From Bryobacterales bacterium (GTDB lineage Bacteria > Acidobacteriota > Terriglobia > Bryobacterales > UBA6623), in contig JAPPMG010000013.1 in assembly GCA_028819215.1 (NCBI GenBank), forward strand, positions 1-58,918: a DNA stretch of 58,918 nt. The letters run 5' to 3'. Position 1 is the stretch's first letter, and every line of letters starts with the position of its first letter. A program made the position numbers and the translations under genes. The notes beneath the pieces are model-generated. The model saw only the letters and a list, made by a program, of their open reading frames with translations. It was not told the origin of the DNA and did no database searches. Shown here one piece after another: positions 16,902-25,979 of this stretch.

Positions 16902-17182
16902 AAGAGCTGCGCCTCCTTCAGCACCCGGCTCCGGAAGGACGGATGCAAGCAGCCTTCGGTCACCACATTGACGCGTCGTCCTAGCAGATCTTGAACGTCC
17001 ATCAACAATGCACCCAGTGCTAAGCCCGTCTTGCCGGTCGGCAGGGTGGCCGAGAGATCTATGTCGCTGTGTTCATCCACGTCGCCCCGCGCCATGGAGC
17101 CAAACACCCACACGTCGTGGAAGCCATGGCCTTCAGCCAAGGCACGGATCTCGGAGCGGCGCGACTCGATCAGGACGTGCAT
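16898..17182 (-). CDS. mntA: MntA-like minimal nucleotidyltransferase antitoxin
   Basis: A 94-residue MNT-fold protein with VWVFGSMARGDVDEHSDIDL, the full GS-x10-DxD signature of minimal nucleotidyltransferases. MntA AMPylates and silences its HEPN partner HepT. The third catalytic carboxylate, usually in a VDVVT context, is here Asn (GRRVNVVTEG), which should weaken or abolish activity. I prefer ATG 17182 because family similarity starts at HVLIESRRSEIRALA; the frame is open to 17251. It overlaps the hepT fragment by four bases, the usual arrangement of this pair, but in the mntA-first order. Confidence 0.8.
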   Translation of the reverse strand: MHVLIESRRSEIRALAEGHGFHDVWVFGSMARGDVDEHSDIDLSATLPTGKTGLALGALLMDVQDLLGRRVNVVTEGCLHPSFRSRVLKEAQLL

Positions 17183-17302
17183 GAATTGCCCAGCTGCTTC
17201 TGCAGCACTCACAGCCGGCCGACCACAGTGCCGTTTCCGCAACCGTCCCATTCGCGATCATATCTACCTGTCCCCCGCGGTCGGCCCCGAGTCCTGTCTC
17301 CG

Positions 17303-17350
17303 AGAAATGAGCATGCACGGTCGTTCGGTTTCCCACCAGAAATGAGCATG
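17303..17350. repeat. direct repeat, possible relic of an IS21-like end
   Basis: AGAAATGAGCATG occurs at 17303-17315 and again at 17338-17350, 35 bases apart, with CGGTTTCCCACC between the copies. Subterminal repeats of this kind, with GGTGGGAAACC-like spacers, are known from IS21-family ends. No transposase is near. The rest of the 17183-17603 interval shows no gene. Confidence 0.4.
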
Positions 17351-17603
17351 AACCGCTGGTTCGAGGAGGTGTGCGAACCAGCGGAGGACGATCTTGCGTC
17401 TCGATCTGGAGGCTGAGTCGATCTCGGATTCCGTGCGCAGGATTCTCGCGGAGAATGCGAAAAATCACACCTCTATGAGGACCTCGCTAGGAATTTTGGC
17501 CAAGCACAATCGGACGGATCACGTCTCACGGCAGACCAGCTCGTCCGCGTCTCTGGAGAAATCGGCAACGCTATAATCCTGCCGGAGACGGCGGGAACAC
17601 TCG

Positions 17604-19886
17604 ATGGCTGCATTCGCAAGCGCCCGCAGGCTCCTCGTCGCGATCGCGGTCGTTGGGCTGCTGCCTCAGGCGAGCGCCCAAGCCCAAGACACTGCGTCAG
17701 GCCATCAAGCCGCCTACACGGCGGAGCAGGCCCAGGCCGGCCTGGCGGTCTATCGGGCGGCGTGCTCGGAATGCCACCTTGAGAGTCTCCGGGGACGTTT
17801 CGAGGCCCCGGAGCTAGCCGGTCCCAACTTCCTAGCCCAATGGGCCCACGTTCCAGTCGCCGAACTGTTGAATTACACCCGCGCGACGATGCCGGTGCAA
17901 GAGCCGGCCGGGCTAAGCGACGAGGAATACACCGCGGTGGTGGCGTACATGCTCAGGGAGAACGGAGTCCCTCCCGGCGCGACACTGCTAACCTTTTCGT
18001 CGGAAGGGCAGACGTTCGCGGGCGATCGGGTTCGATCGGCCACGCGGCTGGCGGGCGCCGCGAGACAGCAACCAGCGGGAGTACAGGGCACCGTCGCCGC
18101 CATCGAACCGACCATACGGGAAACCGATTCGAGGGCCGAGGTCATCCCTCCAGTTCCGGGTCGCCCCGGCACGGGGCCGTCGCCTCACGGCATTGACAGG
18201 CCACCCCTGGAGGTCGGCGAGGTGCTCGAGGGTCCAACCGGCGTCACGCGGCGGTATCGTTCGCTCGACAGCTTCAATCCACCCACGGACGCCGAACTCG
18301 CTGATCCTCCCGCTGGCGACTGGCTGCACTGGCGCGGGAACCCGGGCTCGTGGGGTTACAGCCCTCTTTCCCAGGTCAACACCACTAACGTCCATCGGCT
18401 GCAGCTGGCGTGGAGCTGGGGCATGGAGGACGGACGGAGTCAGCAGGCACCTTTGGTGCGCGACGGCGTCCTTTTCCTCAGCAATCCAGGCAATGTCGTG
18501 CAAGCGTTGGACGCCAAGGACGGCACCCCGCTCTGGGAGTACCGCCGGCTGCTGCCTGAGGGCGGAGGCCAGAGCCAGCTCAGGACGCTGGCCATCTGGG
18601 AAGACCTGATCTTCGTCGCCACGGCAGACGCGTACATGGTCGCCCTCGATGCGCCCACCGGCACGGTCCGCTGGGAGACCCGGATCGCGGACCACGAGAA
18701 GGGCTATACGAACTCTACCGGCCCCATCGTTGCCGACGGCAGGGTGATCAACGGAATCAACGGGTGCGGTCGCTTCTACGAAGACAGCTGCTTCATCACC
18801 GCCCACGATGCGCGCACGGGGCGCGAGCTGTGGCGCACCTTCACGATCGCCCGGCCGGGGGAGCCGGGCGGCGATACCTGGGGCGAGCTGCCATTCGAGC
18901 TCCGCGGCGGCGGGGATGTCTGGATGACCGGCAGCTGGGATCCGGAACTGGGACTGGTCTACTTCGGCACGGCGCAGGCCAAGCCCTGGGTGGCCGCCAG
19001 CCGGGGCCTGAGCACGGAAGAAGCGACCCTATACACGAACTCGACCCTTGCACTCGACCTGGAGACCGGGCGCATCGACTGGCACTTCGCGCACGTCCCC
19101 GGCGAATCGCTGGACATGGACGAGGCCTTCGAGCGAGTGCTGGTCGATATCGAGGGTCGGCCGGCCGTGCTCTCGATCGGCAAGCACGGAATCCTGTGGA
19201 AGCTCGACCGTCGCGACGGCGCCTTTCTGGGACACACAGAGACGGTGTTCCAGAACATCCTAGACGTGGACGCCAAGACGGGCGCGGTGCGCTACCGCGC
19301 GGACATCGCAAACGCCAAGGTGGCAGAGTGGGTCTCGGTCTGCCCGTCGACCGCTGGCGGACACAACTGGCCCGCAGCCGGCTACCATCCCCAGACGCGT
19401 CTGCTGGTGACGCCGCTGAGTCAGAGTTGCATGGAAATCGCCGGCCGCAAGACCGTGCTCGAAGTGGGCTCCGGCGGCAACCAGGGCGATCGGGTCTGGA
19501 TGGAGATGCCGGGAACAGACGGGCGCTTCGGCAAGCTGGCGGCGTACGACGTCCTGACCCTGGAGGAGGTGTGGAGCGTGGAGCAACGAGCCCCCTTCCT
19601 TACCGGTGCCCTCACCACGGCGGGCGGGCTCGTCTTCGCCGGTGACTTCGACCGCTGGGTTCGCGCCTATGATGTCGAGACGGGAAGGGTCCTCTGGAAG
19701 AGCCGGCTCGGCACCTCGGTCATGGGCTACCCGATCTCCTACGAGGTGGACGGCGTTCAGTACCTGGCGGTGGCAACGGCCAGAGGTGGCGGGAGCCCGT
19801 GGCGAATCCCTACCTTCCTCACGCCCGAACTCGTGAGCCCACAGGGCCACAACGCTCTGTACGTCTTCCGTTTGAGCGAGCCCTGA
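17604..19886 (+). CDS. PQQ-dependent alcohol dehydrogenase with N-terminal cytochrome c domain
   Basis: A 760-residue periplasmic quinohaemoprotein. A signal peptide ([19 protein letters not shown]) is followed by a cytochrome c domain with CSECH near residues 55-59 and a Met ligand candidate in RATMPVQEP. The PQQ beta-propeller begins at about residue 225 ([20 protein letters not shown]) and includes [20 protein letters not shown] and [16 protein letters not shown]. It should oxidise alcohols and pass electrons through its own haem. The cytochrome at the N-terminus is unusual: type II quinohaemoprotein alcohol dehydrogenases carry it at the C-terminus. The vicinal disulphide of methanol-type enzymes is not seen. 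It stands alone between accessory modules. Confidence 0.9.
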   Translation: MAAFASARRLLVAIAVVGLLPQASAQAQDTASGHQAAYTAEQAQAGLAVYRAACSECHLESLRGRFEAPELAGPNFLAQWAHVPVAELLNYTRATMPVQEPAGLSDEEYTAVVAYMLRENGVPPGATLLTFSSEGQTFAGDRVRSATRLAGAARQQPAGVQGTVAAIEPTIRETDSRAEVIPPVPGRPGTGPSPHGIDRPPLEVGEVLEGPTGVTRRYRSLDSFNPPTDAELADPPAGDWLHWRGNPGSWGYSPLSQVNTTNVHRLQLAWSWGMEDGRSQQAPLVRDGVLFLSNPGNVVQALDAKDGTPLWEYRRLLPEGGGQSQLRTLAIWEDLIFVATADAYMVALDAPTGTVRWETRIADHEKGYTNSTGPIVADGRVINGINGCGRFYEDSCFITAHDARTGRELWRTFTIARPGEPGGDTWGELPFELRGGGDVWMTGSWDPELGLVYFGTAQAKPWVAASRGLSTEEATLYTNSTLALDLETGRIDWHFAHVPGESLDMDEAFERVLVDIEGRPAVLSIGKHGILWKLDRRDGAFLGHTETVFQNILDVDAKTGAVRYRADIANAKVAEWVSVCPSTAGGHNWPAAGYHPQTRLLVTPLSQSCMEIAGRKTVLEVGSGGNQGDRVWMEMPGTDGRFGKLAAYDVLTLEEVWSVEQRAPFLTGALTTAGGLVFAGDFDRWVRAYDVETGRVLWKSRLGTSVMGYPISYEVDGVQYLAVATARGGGSPWRIPTFLTPELVSPQGHNALYVFRLSEP

Positions 19887-20052
19887 TCGGCGGTTCGGGC
19901 TGTTGGGTCGATCGGCCAAGGTGGACTGCACTGGGGTCCAAGACAGGCAACCTGGCGAATCGAGGGGCCCTTGCTTGCTGCGCCTTGAATTCAGAGGCAC
20001 GCCAGTCCCGAACACTTGCTGGATTTGCGCGCACCCATTCCGGTGACCATGG

Positions 20053-20673
20053 TCAAGCGGACCGCCCCAAACTCGGACAAGCGGCAGCTCGGCTGCTCCC
20101 GATCAGATCGAGCACCCATGGACGCATTTGATGCGAAACGTGCATGCGAGCATGCGTCAAAGCCGAATAGACTGCGTCGCTCGCGAATCGCTTCGATACT
20201 AGTTCGGCTTCCACGAGAGATCGAAAGATGTCCGCCGTCTCGAGCAATCGCCGGTTCGGCCAGCGTTGCTGGAAGATCTTCGTTGCCTTCTTCTCGTCGA
20301 TGACTGGTACCGTGCGCTCAGAGTCTCCGACAGCGTAAGCAATCGTCGCGGCCTCGCCGTCATCCAACGTCTTGATAAGACTCCCAGAAGTGAGTTCTTC
20401 GAAAGCTTGCCGCATGTCTGCCCGCAGGGAGACCATCCCCGCCCAGCCGTTGAGTTCCCATGCGTGCAGCTCCGCAGCATGGTCGCGTCCGGCTATGGGA
20501 TGTCGCCGAATCTCACGGTGTGCCCGCCTCTCGATCACGACGTGCCACGGCACTACCGAAAGAATTTCCTCGGATACTCCTGTGCCTAGGAGATTGATTG
20601 CCACGCTGGCGTCAAGGACTGCGGTGTCGATAGCGTCAACCGAGGCGGATGTCAATGCTGTCCTCCGCCGCAT
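20053..20673 (-). CDS. PIN-domain protein, DUF3368-like (module copy 1)
   Basis: A 206-residue protein of the PIN/DUF3368 type. TAVLDASVAINLLGTG supplies the first Asp, KTLDDGEAATIAYAVG the central Glu, and TVPVIDEKKATKIF the later acidic residue, all in PIN order; such proteins are ribonuclease toxins when active. The C-terminal half (VYSALTHARMHVSHQMRPWV) is shared with the copy at 29002. It overlaps the end of the XRE/pseudo-ImmA gene by 38 bases if ATG 20673 is used. A TTG at 20655 with GGAGG six bases upstream is an alternative start with less overlap. The pair is probably a toxin with its regulator/antitoxin. Confidence 0.78.
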   Translation of the reverse strand: MRRRTALTSASVDAIDTAVLDASVAINLLGTGVSEEILSVVPWHVVIERRAHREIRRHPIAGRDHAAELHAWELNGWAGMVSLRADMRQAFEELTSGSLIKTLDDGEAATIAYAVGDSERTVPVIDEKKATKIFQQRWPNRRLLETADIFRSLVEAELVSKRFASDAVYSALTHARMHVSHQMRPWVLDLIGSSRAAACPSLGRSA

Positions 20674-21787
20674 TCCCGAAGACGTCCTCGATCATCCTCC
20701 GAACCTCGACGCGGTCCAGATCGAGCATCCGCGACACTTGCCCCTCCGAGAGCAGTCCCCTGTTGAGCGCTGAAGCGGCAAGTTGTGCCAAGCGAATTCC
20801 ATGCGGGTTGTGCATCCCATGGTCGGCTTGCTGCGCCGCGATGAGGGACGTCTTGAAGCCCCCTCGTTCCATCAGGCTGTCAAACGAACCGTCCGGGAGC
20901 AGTTCCAACTTCTCCAAGCGTCTGCACATCGCCTCTGCGGATACATGGAAGCAGCGCGCCATGTAGACCAAATGGCGCGGCGCGAACACTCGGTTCGATT
21001 CAACGAGCTCAAGGAATCTTCGGCGAACGCTGGGGGCAGGCATCAAGAACGCATACGAAAACGCCCTCGCAAAGCGCTCCTCGTCGGTAGATTCGTGCTG
21101 GTCATCCCCAACTACACCGCCAGAATCCCGATTCGCAAGGAAGTGTCCGAGTGCGCGGACCGCTGTCAGGGACTGTCGTACGCGTGGGCGGTCGGCGTTC
21201 ACCAGGATGCAGGGACCAGCTGCGGAGTCGTAGCCGAAGACGCCCGACAGCTGGCTCGGCACCTTCCTTACGAAGATGCGAAACCCTAGTTCTCCTTCGA
21301 GCAGCGAGAAAACGTCCGCAACAGGCGTGACTCCAATCCCCACGATCTGACGCGCAATCAGTGCTGCATCCTCGGCTTGCTGTTGGATCGGGCCAACGAC
21401 GACAACTGGCTCCGGAAGTGGTGTCGGGCGTAGCGCGACGCCGAGCAAACGTTCTAGAGCAACCATTGCCGAACCGAGCTTGTTCAGCAGCGCGACGGCG
21501 CGAGCAGCGCCGGCGGGCTGTTCAGCGCTGCTACGAAACTTCACGTTGAGGTCAAGTTGAGGCACCTCGTGCGCGAAGAGCAAATTGACCGAAGTCCCGT
21601 AGCAATTCACCAGCGATTCGATCTCGTCGAGCTTCGCCCGGCGCGTGCCTTTTTCGATCGCGATCAATGTTGGCCGAGAGACCGCCAGCGTGCTAGCTGC
21701 TTGCGCCTGAGTGACTCCGGCGGCTTGGCGCGCCTTCCGGAGGCGGTCTCCGATTGCGATTCCAGTCGCCGGTCCTAGTTGGTACAT
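20636..21787 (-). CDS. XRE regulator with inactive ImmA-like domain (module copy 1)
   Basis: A 383-residue regulator. An XRE helix-turn-helix lies at residues 10-65 (GDRLRKARQAAGVTQAQAAS). An ImmA/IrrE-like central domain follows at about 140-300 (LLEGELGFRIFVRKVPSQLSG, ILVNADRPR). The C-terminal segment LLSEGQVSRMLDLDRVEV resembles the small helix-turn-helix of UPF0175 antitoxins. The zinc motif HExGH of ImmA is replaced by RALGH at 211-215, so proteolysis is not expected. ATG 21787 is preferred; the frame continues to 21847, but that part contains the promoter and a palindrome. It is homologous end to end to the protein at 27849 and is translationally coupled to a PIN protein gene. Confidence 0.83.
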   Translation of the reverse strand: MYQLGPATGIAIGDRLRKARQAAGVTQAQAASTLAVSRPTLIAIEKGTRRAKLDEIESLVNCYGTSVNLLFAHEVPQLDLNVKFRSSAEQPAGAARAVALLNKLGSAMVALERLLGVALRPTPLPEPVVVVGPIQQQAEDAALIARQIVGIGVTPVADVFSLLEGELGFRIFVRKVPSQLSGVFGYDSAAGPCILVNADRPRVRQSLTAVRALGHFLANRDSGGVVGDDQHESTDEERFARAFSYAFLMPAPSVRRRFLELVESNRVFAPRHLVYMARCFHVSAEAMCRRLEKLELLPDGSFDSLMERGGFKTSLIAAQQADHGMHNPHGIRLAQLAASALNRGLLSEGQVSRMLDLDRVEVRRMIEDVFGNAAEDSIDIRLG

Positions 21788-21806
21788 TCGTCTCGCGCTG
21801 TCCGCC

Positions 21807-21835
21807 AGAATACACGAATTTTTGACATATGTCAA
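21807..21835 (-). promoter_or_regulatory. promoter with operator-like palindrome over the -35 box
   Basis: On the minus strand TTGACA (21830-21835), a 17-base spacer and TATTCT (21807-21812) form a good sigma70-like promoter for module copy 1. The -35 hexamer is half of a perfect 14-base palindrome, TTGACATATGTCAA (21822-21835), so a dimer bound there would block RNA polymerase. The XRE protein encoded directly downstream is the obvious candidate repressor. The start site would fall near 21800, leaving a very short leader. Confidence 0.7.
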
Positions 21836-22075
21836 GATTTTATCCAATGATCACTTTACAATGAAAACTCGCCCCAGTGCATCACTGCCGGCGCTAATGG
21901 GAGCAGCGGAGACGACGGGCACACCACAACGTTCGCCCCTGCATGCAGCCACCTCCCGTTCCAACCCTCGTCAGTGCGGCATGGATTCGAGAATGAGCCC
22001 ACAAGTTCGGCCGGCTCAGCCTTGGATCCCACTGCATTCTGTCGGTCCGCGCTGCTACGATGACCATGCACCGCG

Positions 22076-22654
22076 ATGAACAACCTCCCGGTCGCATTCC
22101 TGTTGCTCGCCTTAACCTCGGTGCAGCTGCCTGCGTCAATACTGCTAGATGTCGATGGCAACGAGCACGTTCTGCCCGATCCGAATGCCAAGGCCACGAT
22201 CGTGTACTTCGTCACCCAGGATTGCCCGATCTCGAACCGCTTCATGCCCGAGATCCGCCGCATCTGCGGCGAGTACTCCAGCCGGGACACGCGGTGCCTG
22301 ATGGCCTACGTCGATGCGACCGCCACCGCCGACGAGATTCGCGAGCACCGGCAGACCTACGAAAACACCGTGCCCGCCGTGCATGACTTGAACCACGCTC
22401 TGGTGGGCCTGGCCGACGCCAGCGTCACTCCCGAAGCGGCTCTCTTCGACCGCGAAGGCAATCTCGCCTACCGCGGCCGCATCAACAATTTCTACGCAGA
22501 CCTCGGAACGCCTCGCCGCCAGGCGACGAAGCACGATCTGAGGGATGCGCTCGAGGACGTGCTGGCTGGCAGGGCCGTCTCCCAGCCACGCACGCAAGCA
22601 GTCGGATGTTTCATCTCCAAGTTCGGGACGGCCCAGCGGCAGGAATCTCCATGA
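22076..22654 (+). CDS. thioredoxin-fold protein, exported, coupled to the copper monooxygenase gene
   Basis: A 192-residue protein with an N-terminal signal sequence (LPVAFLLLALTSVQLPAS) and a thioredoxin/AhpC-TSA-like fold. The segment ATIVYFVTQDCPISNRFMPEI carries the single-Cys DCPISN motif seen in redoxin proteins that travel with haem-c/monooxygenase genes in Acidobacteriota and Planctomycetota. There is no CxxC, so it is unlikely to be a classical disulphide reductase; a copper- or thiol-handling role is possible. It overlaps the next gene by four bases (ATGA). The C-terminal 25 residues look unstructured. Confidence 0.75.
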   Translation: MNNLPVAFLLLALTSVQLPASILLDVDGNEHVLPDPNAKATIVYFVTQDCPISNRFMPEIRRICGEYSSRDTRCLMAYVDATATADEIREHRQTYENTVPAVHDLNHALVGLADASVTPEAALFDREGNLAYRGRINNFYADLGTPRRQATKHDLRDALEDVLAGRAVSQPRTQAVGCFISKFGTAQRQESP

Positions 22655-24024
22655 AGACCCCATGTCTCCCAATCGCTCTCGCCTGCGCACTCGCGCTGCT
22701 CAGTCTCGGCACAGCCCTTGCGGCGGACTCGACGCGAAACGACGCGGCCACCTACAACGAGCACGTCGCCAAGATCATGCACGAGCGCTGCGCCTCGTGC
22801 CACCGCCCAGGCCAGGCCGCCCCCTTCTCGCTGCTGACCTACGAGGACGCCGCCAAGCGCGCGCAGCTGATCGGCGCCGTCACCGGCAGCCGCTACATGC
22901 CGCCGTGGCATGCCGAGCCAGGCTACGGCAAGTTCAAGGGCGAGCGGCGGATGACCGACCGAGAGATCGCGACGCTAGCCGCGTGGGTCGAGGCCGGAGC
23001 GCCGGAAGGGCCGGGCGAGACGCCCGCCCCGCCGACCTTCCCCTCCGGCTGGATCTTGGGCGAGCCGGACCTGGTCGTCAGCATGGAAGAGCCCTACACG
23101 GTCCCGGCCGATGGCGCGGACGTCTACCGCAACTTCCCGGCACGGGTGCCAACCACGGAAGACAAGTGGATCCGCGCGCTCCAGTTCCGGCCGCAGGCGA
23201 GAACTGTTGTCCACCACAGCCTATTCAAGGCCGACACCTCGGGCAAGGCGCGTGAATTCGACGCGCGCGACGAGACGCCCGGCTACTCGAGTATGGGCCC
23301 GATCCCGGGCAGGATCAGCCTCGGCGGCTGGGCCGTCGGCGGGCAGGCTCGCGTGTTCCCGGAGGGCGCTCCGCTACGGTTGCCGGCGGGCAGCGATTTC
23401 CTGTTTGAATCGCACTTCCATCCCTCGGGCAAGGAAGAGGTCGAGCGCTCCTCCATCGCGCTGTACTTCACCGACGAGCCTGCATCGCGCTCGCGGGTGT
23501 CGTTCCAACTCCCGCCGAGCTTCGGCAGGGGAGCGGGCATCGACGTGGCCCCCGGCGATCGGAGCTACACGATCAGCGAGTCCTTCACCCTGCCCGCTGC
23601 CATCGAACTCTACGGCGTGACACCGCACGCCCACTACATCGGCAAGGAGTTCAAGTCGTGGGCCGAACTCCCAGATGGCAGCGAAGTGCCGCTGATCTGG
23701 ATCAAGGACTGGGACTTCGCCTGGCAGGACATGTACGTGTACGAGGAGCCGGTCATGATCCCGGCAGGAGCCACGATCCACTCGCGGATCAGATACGACA
23801 ACTCCGCAGAGAATCCGCGCAACCCTTCCAATCCGCCCAAGCGCGTGTTCTGGGGCCGCGGCTCGGAAGACGAGATGGGCTCGATCATCTACACGGCGCT
23901 GCCCGCAAACGAGAGAGACGCCAAGGCGATCCGCCAAGCGTACTCGGTCATCAGCAAGCGTCACGCAACGCAGGCGAAGGAGTATACCCGAGCGCGGCGG
24001 GCGGCAAGGAGCAGCAGCCGCTAA
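22651..24024 (+). CDS. haem-c protein with copper type II monooxygenase-like domain
   Basis: A 457-residue periplasmic protein. A signal peptide (ACALALLSLGTALA) precedes a cytochrome c domain with CASCH at 47-51 and a Met-ligand region SRYMPPWHAEPGY. The C-terminal part has the histidine motifs of copper type II, ascorbate-dependent monooxygenases such as peptidylglycine hydroxylase (RTVVHHSLFKAD and TPHAHYIGKEFKSW). The substrate is unknown; fusion to haem c suggests electrons come from the respiratory chain. The start overlaps the thioredoxin-fold gene by four bases and has AGGAA upstream. A CRTAC1 gene and a sulfatase follow on the same strand. Confidence 0.85.
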   Translation: MKTPCLPIALACALALLSLGTALAADSTRNDAATYNEHVAKIMHERCASCHRPGQAAPFSLLTYEDAAKRAQLIGAVTGSRYMPPWHAEPGYGKFKGERRMTDREIATLAAWVEAGAPEGPGETPAPPTFPSGWILGEPDLVVSMEEPYTVPADGADVYRNFPARVPTTEDKWIRALQFRPQARTVVHHSLFKADTSGKAREFDARDETPGYSSMGPIPGRISLGGWAVGGQARVFPEGAPLRLPAGSDFLFESHFHPSGKEEVERSSIALYFTDEPASRSRVSFQLPPSFGRGAGIDVAPGDRSYTISESFTLPAAIELYGVTPHAHYIGKEFKSWAELPDGSEVPLIWIKDWDFAWQDMYVYEEPVMIPAGATIHSRIRYDNSAENPRNPSNPPKRVFWGRGSEDEMGSIIYTALPANERDAKAIRQAYSVISKRHATQAKEYTRARRAARSSSR

Positions 24025-24167
24025 GCGGGCGGAAGCTCTCCCGCGGACCCGGGCACTCGCGCCGCGGCTGAGAGGCGCATTCCCTGCCCTCCGCCTAGAG
24101 CCGCCGTTCCGCTCCGCCGAGGCCAGCAGCTAGCCGGAGCGCCTCTCGGATAGTCTGAGGATTGGAC

Positions 24168-25937
24168 GTGCGCCTGCAGAGCACAAGAATCGGCGCCGCA
24201 CTGTGCGCTGTCGCTGTCGGCACGGCGCTCTGCGCTGGATCTGCCTTCGGTCAAGGCTCCGCTTCCAGCAATGTCGCCGCCCAACCCAAGCGGCCACTGC
24301 CGGAGGGAGTCGAGGCGCCCGTAATCGAATACCGGGATGTCGCCGCGGAGGCGGGCCTGCGCGGCGTGGCGGTGTCAGGGTCGCCCACCTTCAAGAACTA
24401 CATCCTCGAATCTACCGGCACCGGCACCGCTGTCTTCGACTACGACCGCGACGGGCTGCCCGACATCCTGCTGATCGGGGCCGACCAGTTCCAGGCCGAA
24501 GGAGCCGAACCTCGCCACTACCTGTACCGCAACCTGGGCGGGCTGCGTTTCGCCGACGTGACCGAGGAGGCGGGCATCCGCCACACCGGCTGGGCCCAAG
24601 GCGCGTGCGTCGGCGATGTGGACGACGACGGATTCGAGGATCTGTACATCCCGCACTGGGGCCAGAATCGCCTCTACGTCAACACCGGCAAGGGCAAGTT
24701 TGTCGATCAGACAGCCGAGCGCGGCCTGACCGAACCCTCCACCCGCTGGGGGACCGGCTGCGCGTTCCTAGATTTCGACCGCGACGGAGACTTGGACCTC
24801 TTCTCGGCCAACTACCTGCGCTTCGACCCGGAGAAAACACCCAAGCCGGGCGAGAACAGCGAGTGCCGCTGGAAGGGCCTTGATGTGCTGTGCGGCCCGC
24901 GCGGCCTCCCCGGAGAGTCCATGTCGTTGTACGAGAACGACGGCACAGGCTCGTTCCGAGACGTCTCCGCGGCGGCCGGCGTGGAGACCGCCAAGCAATA
25001 CTACGGCTTCACGCCGCTGACAGGAGACTTCGACAACGACGGCTGGGTTGATGTCTATGTGTCGTGCGACTCCACCGCCAGCCTGTTCTTCCACAACCAA
25101 GGCGACGGCACGTTCGAAGAGATCGGCGTCATCTCCGGCACCGCCTACAACATGGACGGCCAGGAGCAGGCCGGCATGGGCGTGACCGCGGCGGACTTCG
25201 ACCTGGACGGGGATCTGGACATCTTCAAGACGAACTTTTCCAACGACACCCACACGCTCTACCTCAACGAGGGCATGCAGATGTTCATCGACGAGACCGC
25301 GCCGACGGGCTTGGCGGTCAACACGAAATACCTGGGCTGGGGCACCGCATTTCTCGACATCGACCACGATGGCCTAACGGACATCTTCGTCGCCAACGGA
25401 CACGTCTACCCGGGCGTTGACAAGGCGGGCGTGGGCGAGACGTTCAAACAGCGGCGGCTGGTGTACTGGAACTACGGGCAGGGACGGTTCCACGACCTGA
25501 GTGACTCGGCGGGCCCGGGCGTGAGCGAAGCGCACTCCTCGCGCGGGATCGCGGTGGCCGACCTGGACAACGACGGCACGCTCGAGATCGTGACCGTCAA
25601 CATGCACGAAGATCCGTCACTGCTCAAGCAGTACGCGCCCACGGCCAACGCGATCTTGGTCGACGCGCGGTCTGGATCGGGCCGGGCCGCGATCGGAGCG
25701 CGCCTGCGCGTAGCCGCGGGCGGCACGGTCCAGATCAGCGAGGTCAGGAGCGGGGGCTACCACATCTCGCAAAGCGACCTGCGAGTGCATTTCGGCATCG
25801 GCGCGGCCAGCTCGGCAGACGTGTCCATCACTTGGCCGGACGGTGCTGAGGAGCGCCTCGGATCTGTCCAGGCGAACACTCTTGTTACCGTTACGCAGGG
25901 TCAGGGAATCAGCGCCACCGCAGCCTTGGCTCAGTGA
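24168..25937 (+). CDS. CRTAC1-type FG-GAP/VCBS repeat protein with ASPIC/UnbV domain
   Basis: A 589-residue secreted protein. After a signal peptide (GAALCAVAVGTALCAGSAFG) there are repeated calcium-binding FG-GAP/VCBS motifs such as FDYDRDGLPDILLIG, GDVDDDGFEDLYIPHWG, GDFDNDGWVDVYVS and ADFDLDGDLDIFKTN, forming a beta-propeller. The C-terminal ASPIC/UnbV domain is visible as GAASSADVSITWPDGAEERL. Such proteins are abundant in Acidobacteriota and are presumed to bind extracellular polymers or partners; the exact role is unknown. GTG 24168 is chosen because GAGG lies seven bases upstream; TTG 24162 is too close. It is 40 bases ahead of the sulfatase gene. Confidence 0.87.
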   Translation: MRLQSTRIGAALCAVAVGTALCAGSAFGQGSASSNVAAQPKRPLPEGVEAPVIEYRDVAAEAGLRGVAVSGSPTFKNYILESTGTGTAVFDYDRDGLPDILLIGADQFQAEGAEPRHYLYRNLGGLRFADVTEEAGIRHTGWAQGACVGDVDDDGFEDLYIPHWGQNRLYVNTGKGKFVDQTAERGLTEPSTRWGTGCAFLDFDRDGDLDLFSANYLRFDPEKTPKPGENSECRWKGLDVLCGPRGLPGESMSLYENDGTGSFRDVSAAAGVETAKQYYGFTPLTGDFDNDGWVDVYVSCDSTASLFFHNQGDGTFEEIGVISGTAYNMDGQEQAGMGVTAADFDLDGDLDIFKTNFSNDTHTLYLNEGMQMFIDETAPTGLAVNTKYLGWGTAFLDIDHDGLTDIFVANGHVYPGVDKAGVGETFKQRRLVYWNYGQGRFHDLSDSAGPGVSEAHSSRGIAVADLDNDGTLEIVTVNMHEDPSLLKQYAPTANAILVDARSGSGRAAIGARLRVAAGGTVQISEVRSGGYHISQSDLRVHFGIGAASSADVSITWPDGAEERLGSVQANTLVTVTQGQGISATAALAQ

Positions 25938-25979
25938 CCAAGGCTGATGTCCGCGCCGCTGGCGTAGTGTAATGGCGAA

